This document shows, one piece after another, positions 7,276-14,096 of a stretch of 18,450 nucleotides of DNA. Origin of the DNA: Fimenecus sp045633505 (lineage in GTDB: Bacteria; Bacillota; Clostridia; Oscillospirales; Acutalibacteraceae); NCBI GenBank assembly GCA_045633505.1, contig JAZQYK010000039.1, positions 1 through 18,450 on the forward strand, in the 5' to 3' direction. Positions within the stretch are counted from its first letter, which is position 1. Every line of letters begins with the position of its first letter. The notes beneath the pieces are model-generated. The model searched no databases, had not been told where the DNA came from, and saw nothing but the letters and a program-made list of their open reading frames with translations. Both the position numbers and the translations under genes were made by a program.

Positions 7276-7358
7276 TGTAGGGTACGGGTGCGGACGTCCG
7301 TTCCAAAATGAGCAATCAAACCGCAATTGACTATATTGGGAGGCTGTTCTACCCTCAA
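7276..7358. repeat. 83-bp element with short inverted ends, same design as 2364-2444
   Basis: It begins TGTAGGGTA and ends TACCCTCAA (7 of 9 positions complementary). Close to the left end is a 10-bp palindrome CGGACGTCCG (7291-7300), just as the left end at 2364 is palindromic. No coding potential is seen. It lies in the gene-free stretch 7229-7555, which also holds the terminator at 7234, the direct repeats at 7367-7416 and the rlmB promoter. Confidence 0.5.
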
Positions 7359-7366
7359 TTTATCGA

Positions 7367-7416
7367 TATAATTGTTTGAAATATTGCCTTTTTACAGCCT
7401 ATAATTGTTTAAAATA
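7367..7416. promoter_or_regulatory. Two 17-bp direct repeats 33 bp apart
   Basis: TATAATTGTTTGAAATA (7367-7383) and TATAATTGTTTAAAATA (7400-7416) differ at one position. The 33-bp period is about three helical turns. TTGAAA of the first (7376-7381) and TATAAT of the second (7400-7405) are 18 bases apart and could form a promoter. A tandem regulator site or a repeat remnant are the alternatives. Confidence 0.5.
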
Positions 7417-7478
7417 CAAAATAGGGCGAAAAATACGAAAAAAGATACGCTTAAACACTATATATTGTTAATTTAATC

Positions 7479-7507
7479 TTGTAAAATCCCAAGATATTTG
7501 ATATAAT
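7479..7507 (+). promoter_or_regulatory. Promoter of the rlmB operon
   Basis: TTGTAA (7479-7484), 17 bases, TATAAT (7502-7507). The start near 7514 gives a leader of about 40 bases with a GAGGGGAG ribosome binding site before the ATG at 7556. Confidence 0.75.
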
Positions 7508-7555
7508 AAGATATTAAAAATAATATGTATAACTATGCCCGAGGGGAGTAGTAAA

Positions 7556-8320
7556 ATGGATAATAAAATCGACAAATTCAATGAGGAAAGACAGAAAGAT
7601 TTAATTATAGGCAGAAATGCAGTAACAGAGCTTATTAAGTCAGGTAGAGAGATTGATACACTCTTTGTTGTTCGTGGTGAAAAGGGTGGCTCTCTTGGAA
7701 AAATTATCGGTGAGTGCCGTGAAAAAGGCGCGGTGATAAAGGAAGTTGACAAAAAGAAACTTGACTTTATGTGCGGACTTTCAAATCATCAGGGCGTTGC
7801 GGCAATTTGTGCGGCTCACGATTATTCAACTGTGGAAGAAATTTTGAAGGTTGCCGAAGAAAGAGAGGAAGCGCCTTTTATCGTGGCTTGTGACGGGATT
7901 GAAGACCCTCACAATTTAGGCGCAATTATCCGTACTGCCGAAGCGGCGGGAGTACACGGGATTATCATTCCGAAACGCAGAAGCGCATCGCTTAATTACA
8001 CCGTTGGCAAAACAAGTGCAGGGGCACTTGAATATATGAAAGTGGCGCGAGTGTCAAACCTTGCGTCAACTCTTGATGAACTTAAGGAAAAGGGCATGTG
8101 GGTTTATGGCGCGGATATGGACGGACAAGACGTGCGCTCAACAAACCTTGATGGTGCAGCGGTACTTGTGATTGGCTCTGAGGGTGACGGAATGAGCAGA
8201 ATTGTCCGTGAAAAATGCGACTTTATTATTTCACTTAAAATGAAAGGTCAAATCAATTCTTTGAATGCATCAGTTGCCGGTGGAATTTTAATGTATGAAA
8301 TAGCATACGGCAGAAAATAA
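7556..8320 (+). CDS. rlmB: 23S rRNA (guanosine-2'-O)-methyltransferase RlmB, TrmH/SpoU family
   Basis: The product is 254 residues. The ATG at 7556 is preceded by AGGGGAG at normal spacing; the ATG seven codons earlier overlaps that site. It transfers a methyl from S-adenosylmethionine to a ribose 2'-OH, in E. coli RlmB at G2251 of 23S rRNA. The N-terminal substrate-binding domain (LIIGRNAVTELIKSG...) is followed by the SPOUT knot with the three family motifs: DPHNLGAIIRTAEAAG at about residues 118-133, VIGSEGDGMSRIV near 204 and the end motif INSLNASVAGGILMYE near 232-247. The asparagine, glutamate and serine/asparagine positions expected for the active site are present. First gene of the operon. 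TrmH-type tRNA methylase is the alternative, but the N-terminal domain favours RlmB. Confidence 0.9.
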   Translation: MDNKIDKFNEERQKDLIIGRNAVTELIKSGREIDTLFVVRGEKGGSLGKIIGECREKGAVIKEVDKKKLDFMCGLSNHQGVAAICAAHDYSTVEEILKVAEEREEAPFIVACDGIEDPHNLGAIIRTAEAAGVHGIIIPKRRSASLNYTVGKTSAGALEYMKVARVSNLASTLDELKEKGMWVYGADMDGQDVRSTNLDGAAVLVIGSEGDGMSRIVREKCDFIISLKMKGQINSLNASVAGGILMYEIAYGRK

Positions 8321-8362
8321 TAAACTAACTTAAACTATAATAAATTTTCGGGGGACTTTATT

Positions 8363-11068
8363 ATGGCAGAAAGAATACCTGATTCTCTTATTGATGAAAT
8401 TCTTGCTTCTGCAAAAAAATACGAAAGCAGAGAAGCATCAGAGAACGTTGATGAAATTTTAGAAGACGCTCAAAAGTTAGAAACGCAAACGATTGTTGAA
8501 GAAAAAACAACCGTTATTCCACGTTTCGCAAAAGAGGAAAAGAAAGATTTTGTAACTGTTGCTGTGTCTGTTGAGGATAAGACGACGGTTATTCCTGACG
8601 TGACTACTCACATTGAAGAAAGCGGTCAGCTTGGCTTTTCTGCCGATGGAGAAAAAATCGGCAACGAGGATATTCCTGAGGAAAAGGAAGAACAAAAGGA
8701 AGAACTTAAGTCTGTCAGCGGACAGATTTCGATAGAAAAAACCCGAATGTTTAACGAGGTTAAAATTCGCGGGGAATATAATCCCAACATTTCTCATAAT
8801 TTAGGAAATAAGGTCACAAGAACGACTACGGGTGAGGCACAGCCTCTTTCAACTCCCGTTATGAGTGAAGAAAAGTACAGAAAACATTTTATGAATAAGC
8901 CTGTTCAGAATCTTGAGAAAACACAGGAACACAGAAAACTTATTGAGTCGTTACCCGAAAAGACAATTGAGACTCCCGGTGTGGTTGTTAAGAAAAACAA
9001 GATTTTTACAGCAAATACTGACGGCCTTGAACCGATTCCTACAATTGTACCTGCCGAATATGAACTTCAGCAGGAAAAAATACTTCAAGAAAGCAAAGAA
9101 AAAGAAGATAATGACGTTTATTCGGATAATCAGATTATGCTTGAAGGCTTTGGCGAAAATGACGAAGAACCTGTTATTCAGCAGTCTGAGGAAGAGGCTG
9201 AGGCGGAACTTCGTGAAGCAAGAAAAGGCAAGGTTGATGACTTTGTCAAAGGCGGTTTGATTTTTAAACAAGAAGTAGAAGACGGCGAGGGCGAGCCCGT
9301 TGCGAAAAAACGACGTTTTGAAAGACGAAAGATTTCAGTTGCCCGTGAATATTACGGACCTAAGGATACTGAAGCCGTTTACAGAGTTTTCGAGACTGAA
9401 AAAAAGAGTCTTATCGCAAAAATATCAGGACTTTCAGTAATCTGCCTTATTATGTCATTATTAGCAGCAGTTGCAGGTGCTGAAAACGGTAATTTTGAAA
9501 TATACGGTAACAATGAATATATCTACGTTGCAATTCAGCTCGTTTTGTTGCTTGTTGCCTGCGGAATGAATTTCCGTTGCTTTATTGATGCAATCAATGG
9601 ACTTAAAGAAAAAACGGTTGATATGAACACGGTAATTTCTGCTTCAGCAATTGCAGGCGTGCTTCAATGTGTAATCGGCTTTGGATTTACAGACAGCGTT
9701 GAGTCAAGTGCAAGAATGTTGGCAGGTGCGGCAGTGCTTCCGATGATATTTAAGGCAGTCGGTGAGCTTATCCGTTGCAAAGGTGATATTTCTAATTTTG
9801 ACATTCTTACTGACGAGTATAATGATTTCTACAGTGTGCAGAATATTCCTGATGAGGATACTGCAAACGAGATTTCAAGAGGCTTGATGCTTGGCGACCC
9901 TGATATTAAATATTCCGCAAAAATTGATTTTCCTGCACGTTTCGTTGAGCTGTCACGCTCGGCTGAAGTTACGGGGCCGCTTCTTTCAATTGCAGTTCCT
10001 GCGGTGCTCGGCGCGGCGTTGGTTATCGGAATTGCTTACGGAATTGTTTCTGCAAATCTGTTCGTCGGTGTCAGCGTGTTTGCAGGTGCGGCGCTTATGG
10101 GACTTCCGATTGCATCAGGGCTTTCGTCAATCGTGAATATTTATGCTGAAAACAAGAAGCTCAACAGCGAAGGCGCTTTGATTAACGGATACAGCGCGGT
10201 TGAAGATGCAGTTAACTCAAACGGTGTAATGATTGACGCTTGCGATGCTTTTGTCAGCGGTGGCTGTAATATTGAAGGCATTAAACTTTATCACAAAATG
10301 CGAATTGACGAAGCTATTCTTTATACTGCTTCAGTCATTATTGAATCGGGCGGCGTTTTGGCTGACGTTTTTGACGGCGTAATCATTGGCAAACGTGAGC
10401 TTTTATTCCCCGTTGAGTCATTGGCTTATGAAGAAAAATTAGGTTGCTCTTGTTGGATACATAATCATCGTGTGCTTGTGGGTAACCGAGAGTTACTTGT
10501 TCATCATAACGTTGAAGTTCCCGACAGAGAGCTTGAGGATAAATTCAAGGCAAAAGGCAGAAACGTTATTTATCTTGCAATTGAGGGTAAAATTTCTGCT
10601 ATGTTCGTGGTAGTTTATAAAGCGAATGAAGAAACTGCAAAATATATGCAAGAACTCGAAAAGGACGGTCTTACAATATTCTTCAGAACGTCTGATGCAA
10701 ATATTACCGAGCAATTTCTTGAGGCTGAATTCGGATTGCCGTCAAACGTTGTGAAAATTATCAATCCCGTTGCAGGTGAAATGTTTGCAAAGGTAAGGAA
10801 TACAGATATTCCTCGCGCAGATGCGAAAATCATTCACGACGGAAGTGTAAAAACAATACTTTCTTCACTTCACGGAGCATTTTTAATTAACTCTTATGTG
10901 AATACTTCCCGCATAATTCAGTTCGTTTCGTCATTTTTAGGTGTTGCCATTGTAGCGCTTCTTGCATTCCTTTCGGGACTTGCACAGGTTGGCGTTTGGC
11001 AAATTATAATATATCAGATAGTTTGGGGAACGGTACTCAGTATTCTTCCTATATTCAGAAAAAAATAA
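8363..11068 (+). CDS. Degenerate P1B-type P-type ATPase homologue with long disordered N-terminal tail
   Basis: The product is 901 residues; the ATG has GGGGGA seven bases upstream. Residues 1-345 are charged, low-complexity cytosolic sequence. They hold two similar helices (IDEILASAKKYE at 10-21, VDEILEDAQKLE at 29-40) and two KTTVIP repeats (48-53, 73-78). The rest follows CopA/ZntA order: TM segments at about 353-371, 386-405, 424-442, 450-469, a shortened actuator region, TM at 540-562 and 565-592, P/N domains at 593-845, then TM at 851-873 and 878-898. The catalytic motifs are lost. CPCALGL is LPIASGL (P582), and 43 residues later DKTGTLT is DACDAFV (D625). SEHPL is ESGGVL, TGDN is TSDA (776-779), GDGxND is HDGSVK (D826), and no TGE is seen. 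RVLVGNRELL and AKGRNVIYLAIEGK confirm homology. Ion pumping is therefore unlikely; a sensor, scaffold or partner for the adjacent MgtC-family protein is inferred. Confidence 0.85.
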   Translation: MAERIPDSLIDEILASAKKYESREASENVDEILEDAQKLETQTIVEEKTTVIPRFAKEEKKDFVTVAVSVEDKTTVIPDVTTHIEESGQLGFSADGEKIGNEDIPEEKEEQKEELKSVSGQISIEKTRMFNEVKIRGEYNPNISHNLGNKVTRTTTGEAQPLSTPVMSEEKYRKHFMNKPVQNLEKTQEHRKLIESLPEKTIETPGVVVKKNKIFTANTDGLEPIPTIVPAEYELQQEKILQESKEKEDNDVYSDNQIMLEGFGENDEEPVIQQSEEEAEAELREARKGKVDDFVKGGLIFKQEVEDGEGEPVAKKRRFERRKISVAREYYGPKDTEAVYRVFETEKKSLIAKISGLSVICLIMSLLAAVAGAENGNFEIYGNNEYIYVAIQLVLLLVACGMNFRCFIDAINGLKEKTVDMNTVISASAIAGVLQCVIGFGFTDSVESSARMLAGAAVLPMIFKAVGELIRCKGDISNFDILTDEYNDFYSVQNIPDEDTANEISRGLMLGDPDIKYSAKIDFPARFVELSRSAEVTGPLLSIAVPAVLGAALVIGIAYGIVSANLFVGVSVFAGAALMGLPIASGLSSIVNIYAENKKLNSEGALINGYSAVEDAVNSNGVMIDACDAFVSGGCNIEGIKLYHKMRIDEAILYTASVIIESGGVLADVFDGVIIGKRELLFPVESLAYEEKLGCSCWIHNHRVLVGNRELLVHHNVEVPDRELEDKFKAKGRNVIYLAIEGKISAMFVVVYKANEETAKYMQELEKDGLTIFFRTSDANITEQFLEAEFGLPSNVVKIINPVAGEMFAKVRNTDIPRADAKIIHDGSVKTILSSLHGAFLINSYVNTSRIIQFVSSFLGVAIVALLAFLSGLAQVGVWQIIIYQIVWGTVLSILPIFRKK

Positions 11069-11084
11069 TTAGGAGATGATATGA

Positions 11085-11819
11085 GTGAACGGATTTTTAG
11101 AATCTGTTGAAAATGTATTTTTATGGCTTTGGAGCTTTGAAACAATAAGATACACCATTGACGCATTGGTGAAGTTAGGCCTTGCGGCATTACTCAGCGG
11201 TATTATCGGCTTTGAACGCGAACATTCACACCGCCCCGCAGGTTTCCGTACACATATTCTTGTATCAGTTGGTTCGGCATTGGTAATGCTTACGTCTGTT
11301 TACATTGCGAAGGATGAAGGAATGGTTACAGACGTTACAAGAATGAGTGCCCAAGTATTAAGCGGTATCGGTTTCTTGGGTGCAGGTACCATTATCCGCG
11401 AAGGATTTTCTGTTAAGGGACTTACTACTGCGGCTTCACTTTGGGCAGTTTCCTGTATCGGTATTGCAGTCGGTTCGGGCTATATTGTGGGTGCGTTGGT
11501 AGCAACCTTTGTTATTTATCTTACGCTTAACTCATTGAAGAGATTTATCGTTCGCGGTTCAGCAGGTAAACTTCTCTTTATCGAAATTAAAGACGTGGGA
11601 ACACAGATACCTGTAATAACGAAAACAATCAAACAATGCGGCGGCACAATTCACTCAATGGAAGTTGTTTATACAGAAGCAAAGGATTTGAAATTCAAGC
11701 ATAGAAAAGATACTTCTGTCATTAAAATTTTGGTGTTCCCTAAAAACGATGATTCTCTTGCAATAATTTTAAGTACAATCAGAAGTATGGAAGACGTAGA
11801 GGATATTTATGTTGATTGA
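11085..11819 (+). CDS. MgtC/SapB-family membrane protein with ACT-like C-terminal domain
   Basis: The product is 244 residues with a GTG start. AGGAG at 11071-11075 is nine bases upstream and no in-frame ATG exists before the first TM segment. The MgtC signature is strong: LSGIIGFEREHSHRPAGFRTH, an LVSVGSALVML helix, MSAQVLSGIGFLGAGTI and VKGLTTAASLWAVSCIG, about five TM segments to residue 150. An 80-residue ACT-like domain follows, in KLLFIEIKDV...EDVEDIYVD. In Salmonella MgtC is needed for growth in low Mg2+ and inhibits the F-type ATP synthase; many SapB homologues have no known role. It starts 16 bases after the degenerate P-type ATPase gene. Its stop overlaps the trmN6-like start by 11 bases, implying translational coupling. 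A 9-codon out-of-frame ORF begins at ATG 11081, nearer the same ribosome binding site, and may compete for initiation. Confidence 0.92.
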   Translation: MNGFLESVENVFLWLWSFETIRYTIDALVKLGLAALLSGIIGFEREHSHRPAGFRTHILVSVGSALVMLTSVYIAKDEGMVTDVTRMSAQVLSGIGFLGAGTIIREGFSVKGLTTAASLWAVSCIGIAVGSGYIVGALVATFVIYLTLNSLKRFIVRGSAGKLLFIEIKDVGTQIPVITKTIKQCGGTIHSMEVVYTEAKDLKFKHRKDTSVIKILVFPKNDDSLAIILSTIRSMEDVEDIYVD

Positions 11820-12558
11820 TAACGTCTCTCTTTATGAGGGAGAGCATATTGAGGATTTAGGTGAGGGCGTAGGTGTTGTCGTGTCAAAAAAACACACCTT
11901 CGGTACCGATGCAATGCTTCTGGCGTCCTTTGCAAATCCGAAAAGAAATTATATTGCCTGCGATTTCGGGACGGGTTGCGGAATAATACCTTTTTTGTGG
12001 CTTCGCGACGGTAAATGCAGTGAAATTTCAGCCGTTGAAATTCAGGAAAATGCCTGCAATCAGGTTGAACGTTCAATTGCTTTGAATAAGACGGACAAAA
12101 TTACCCTTTATAACAGAGATTTAAAAAATATTGACGATTTCAAAGCAGGTAGCTTTGATTTGGTTACAATGAATCCGCCTTATAAAATTGAAAACGGCGG
12201 AATAAAAAACGAAGAAGATTTTGCAACGATTGCCCGTCACGAAACTCTTTGTAATATGGACGATATAGCAAAAAGTGCATCTCGACTGTTGAAATTCGGC
12301 GGCAAACTTTGTATTTGCCATCGCCCTGAAAGAGTTTTTGATGCAATGACGTCTATGCGAAATAACGGCATTGAGCCCAAGAGACTACGTTTTGTGTCTA
12401 AAAAAGGTGACACTCAGCCTTGGCTTGTGCTGATTGAGGGCAAACGGGGTGCTAAAAACGGTTTAAAGGTTGAAGCACCGCTGGTTGCTTATAATAATGA
12501 CGGCACGTTAACCGAAGAAATGCTGTCGATTACTGAAAAATACAGAAAGGAGAATTAA
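11809..12558 (+). CDS. trmN6: TrmN6-like tRNA1(Val) adenine-37 N6-methyltransferase
   Basis: The product is 249 residues, a class I SAM methyltransferase. The SAM loop is CDFGTGCGI (residues 51-59), preceded by KKHTFGTDAMLLASF, the family hallmark. The acidic strand end is SAVEIQENA, and the catalytic NPPY lies at 122-125, as in N6-adenine methylases. E. coli TrmN6 methylates A37 of tRNA1(Val). In Bacillus the equivalent gene yabB lies next to yazA and rsmI, and here rsmI follows directly with one base between, which supports the call; the yazA (GIY-YIG) gene is missing. The ATG lies inside the end of the MgtC-family gene and has no strong ribosome binding site of its own, so translation is probably coupled. 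The exact base modified in this organism is inferred. Confidence 0.88.
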   Translation: MLIDNVSLYEGEHIEDLGEGVGVVVSKKHTFGTDAMLLASFANPKRNYIACDFGTGCGIIPFLWLRDGKCSEISAVEIQENACNQVERSIALNKTDKITLYNRDLKNIDDFKAGSFDLVTMNPPYKIENGGIKNEEDFATIARHETLCNMDDIAKSASRLLKFGGKLCICHRPERVFDAMTSMRNNGIEPKRLRFVSKKGDTQPWLVLIEGKRGAKNGLKVEAPLVAYNNDGTLTEEMLSITEKYRKEN

Positions 12559-12559
12559 G

Positions 12560-13384
12560 ATGATAGGTAAACTTTACGTGGTAGGAACGCCAATCGGTAA
12601 CTTATCAGATTTTTCTCCGAGAGCAAGAGAAATTCTCAGTACAGTTGATTTTATTGCCGCTGAGGATACAAGAGTCACGACAAAACTGCTTAATAAATTT
12701 GAAATAAAGAAACCTTTAATAAGTTATTTTGAACACAATCGGCGTGAGCGAGGCGAAATTATAATCAAAAGACTTCTTGAGGGAGAAAACTGTGCTATTG
12801 TTACGGATGCAGGAATGCCCTGTATCTCCGACCCCGGACAAGATTTGGTGTATCTTTGTCATGAAAACAATATTTCGGTTGAATCCGTACCCGGACCGAC
12901 TGCTTTTGCAACTGCACTTGCAATCAGCGGAATGGAAAGTGGCCGTTTCACTTTTGAAGGCTTTTTGAGTATGAATAAACTCAGCCGTAAAGAGCATTTG
13001 GACGAGCTTAAAAACGAAACACGAACGATGATTTTTTACGAAGCACCTCACAAGCTGAAAGCAACGCTTAAAGATATGCTTGAAAATTTTGGCGACCGTG
13101 AAATTGCAATTGTAAAAGAGCTTACAAAAGTCCACGAAAACGTTATGAGGACAAGCCTTAAAGGTGCAACCCAATATTTTGACGCGGAAAATCCAAGAGG
13201 GGAATACGTTTTAATTCTCAAAGGTGCAGAAAAGAAAAAAGAAGAACAGCCCGTCACTTTGGAACAGGCTGTTATACTTGCAAAGGATTTAGTTAATAAA
13301 GGTGTCAGTGTTAACGAGGCTGCTAAAACTGTTGCAAGTGATACAGGCTTCAAAAAAAGTCTAATTTACAAAGAATTACTTTGA
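12560..13384 (+). CDS. rsmI: 16S rRNA (cytidine-1402-2'-O)-methyltransferase RsmI
   Basis: The product is 274 residues. AAAGGAG at 12546-12552 precedes the ATG at 12560. RsmI methylates the ribose of C1402 in the ribosomal P site, with RsmH modifying the base. The tetrapyrrole-methylase fold is clear: KLYVVGTPIGNLSDFSPRA, then AAEDTR, CAIVTDAGMPCISDPG, VPGPTAFATALAISG, FEGFLS and MIFYEAPHKL. The last 45 residues (from TLEQAVILAKDLVNKGVSVNEAA) are the small helical C-terminal domain seen in many RsmI proteins. It is the last gene of the operon. Its final nine bases overlap the 3' end of the convergent regulator gene, and no terminator lies between the two. Confidence 0.95.
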   Translation: MIGKLYVVGTPIGNLSDFSPRAREILSTVDFIAAEDTRVTTKLLNKFEIKKPLISYFEHNRRERGEIIIKRLLEGENCAIVTDAGMPCISDPGQDLVYLCHENNISVESVPGPTAFATALAISGMESGRFTFEGFLSMNKLSRKEHLDELKNETRTMIFYEAPHKLKATLKDMLENFGDREIAIVKELTKVHENVMRTSLKGATQYFDAENPRGEYVLILKGAEKKKEEQPVTLEQAVILAKDLVNKGVSVNEAAKTVASDTGFKKSLIYKELL

Positions 13385-13999
13385 TTCTTTTGTAGAGTAT
13401 TTATACATTCTTGCAATTTCCTTTTCAATAAGCCGAGAAGCTTCGTTGATAATTGTGTCCATAGATTTTGGAAGTTGCTCACTTCGCTTTGGCTTGTTTT
13501 CACCTTCAAAAACAAGTGACTCGATAATATGGTCAACAAGATTTGTAGTAATGAATGGTGCCAATTCTTTTTTTGCATTTTCATGATTTGGAATAGCACC
13601 TTGACGCAAAGCAGTAAGATACACTTTATAAATAGTAAGAATGTAAATGTTTCTTATTCTTGATGCATAGTTTCTTCCGTAAACACCGAGACGTTCCTGC
13701 ATATAAACAGAAGAACGGAAAACAGTACTCATTCTGACTTCACTATCCTGAGGAATTTCGTCGGCAACGAAAAGTGCGTCTGACATCATTTTTGAATCGG
13801 AAAGACCTAACAAATAGTCCGTGCTCACGTCATAAAAGGTTGACGCGCGGCAAAGAAAGTCGAGTCCGCACTCACGGATGCCTTTTTCGTAATGAGAGAG
13901 AAGTGCCTGAGAAACCCCCAAATTTTCGGCGGCTTCTTTTTGACTTAAATTTTTGTCTTTTCTTAAAGATACGAGTCTGGTTGAAACTGATGTACTCAT
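13376..13999 (-). CDS. XRE-family (Cro/C1-type) transcriptional regulator
   Basis: The product is 207 residues. Residues 6-62 are a complete Cro/C1 helix-turn-helix: RLVSLRKDKNLSQKEAAENLG, VSQALLSHYEKGIRECG as turn and recognition helix, and FLCRASTFYDVSTDYLLG as the closing helices. Residues 65-207 form a helical domain with no motif that I recognise, probably for dimerisation or effector sensing; it ends in a basic tail. The ribosome binding site AAGGAC lies about ten bases before the start. The gene is divergent from the histidine phosphatase gene, and the spacer holds repeated half-sites over both promoters, so autoregulation plus control of that neighbour is inferred. The 3' end overlaps rsmI by nine bases. 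Confidence 0.9.
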   Translation of the reverse strand: MSTSVSTRLVSLRKDKNLSQKEAAENLGVSQALLSHYEKGIRECGLDFLCRASTFYDVSTDYLLGLSDSKMMSDALFVADEIPQDSEVRMSTVFRSSVYMQERLGVYGRNYASRIRNIYILTIYKVYLTALRQGAIPNHENAKKELAPFITTNLVDHIIESLVFEGENKPKRSEQLPKSMDTIINEASRLIEKEIARMYKYSTKESK

Positions 14000-14014
14000 A
14001 ATAAACGTCCTTTT

Positions 14015-14064
14015 TTATACATTTAGTATAAAAATTATACAACGAAATTAACATTTTGTATATT
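14015..14064. promoter_or_regulatory. Operator array and overlapping divergent promoters
   Basis: Four half-sites are present: TTATAC (14015-14020), GTATAA (14026-14031), TTATACAA (14035-14042) and TTGTATA (14056-14062). The first two form TTATAC-N5-GTATAA, the second and third GTATAA-N3-TTATAC, and the last two TATACAA-N13-TTGTATA, all perfect inverted pairs. The minus-strand -10 TATAAT (14039-14034) with TATACA as -35 (14062-14057) faces a plus-strand TATACA (14036-14041), 17 bases, TATATT (14059-14064). Each -10 thus overlaps the other's -35. The adjacent XRE regulator is the obvious candidate binder. Confidence 0.6.
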
Positions 14065-14096
14065 GTGCAAATCTACAAATTTTTAGGAGCTTTGAT

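Noticed and set aside
7276..7358. Phage or integrative-element attachment site
   Set aside because: No integrase, tRNA or direct flanking duplication is present; the inverted ends fit a small repeat better.
8363..8490. N-terminal DEIL helices as an encapsulin or microcompartment targeting peptide
   Set aside because: The protein is a multi-TM membrane protein and no shell or encapsulin gene is near; amphipathic helices alone do not support this.
8951..9271. Antisense ORFs within the disordered tail of the 901-residue protein
   Set aside because: They are frame shadows of A-rich lysine/glutamate codons (phenylalanine-rich translations) with no ribosome binding sites.
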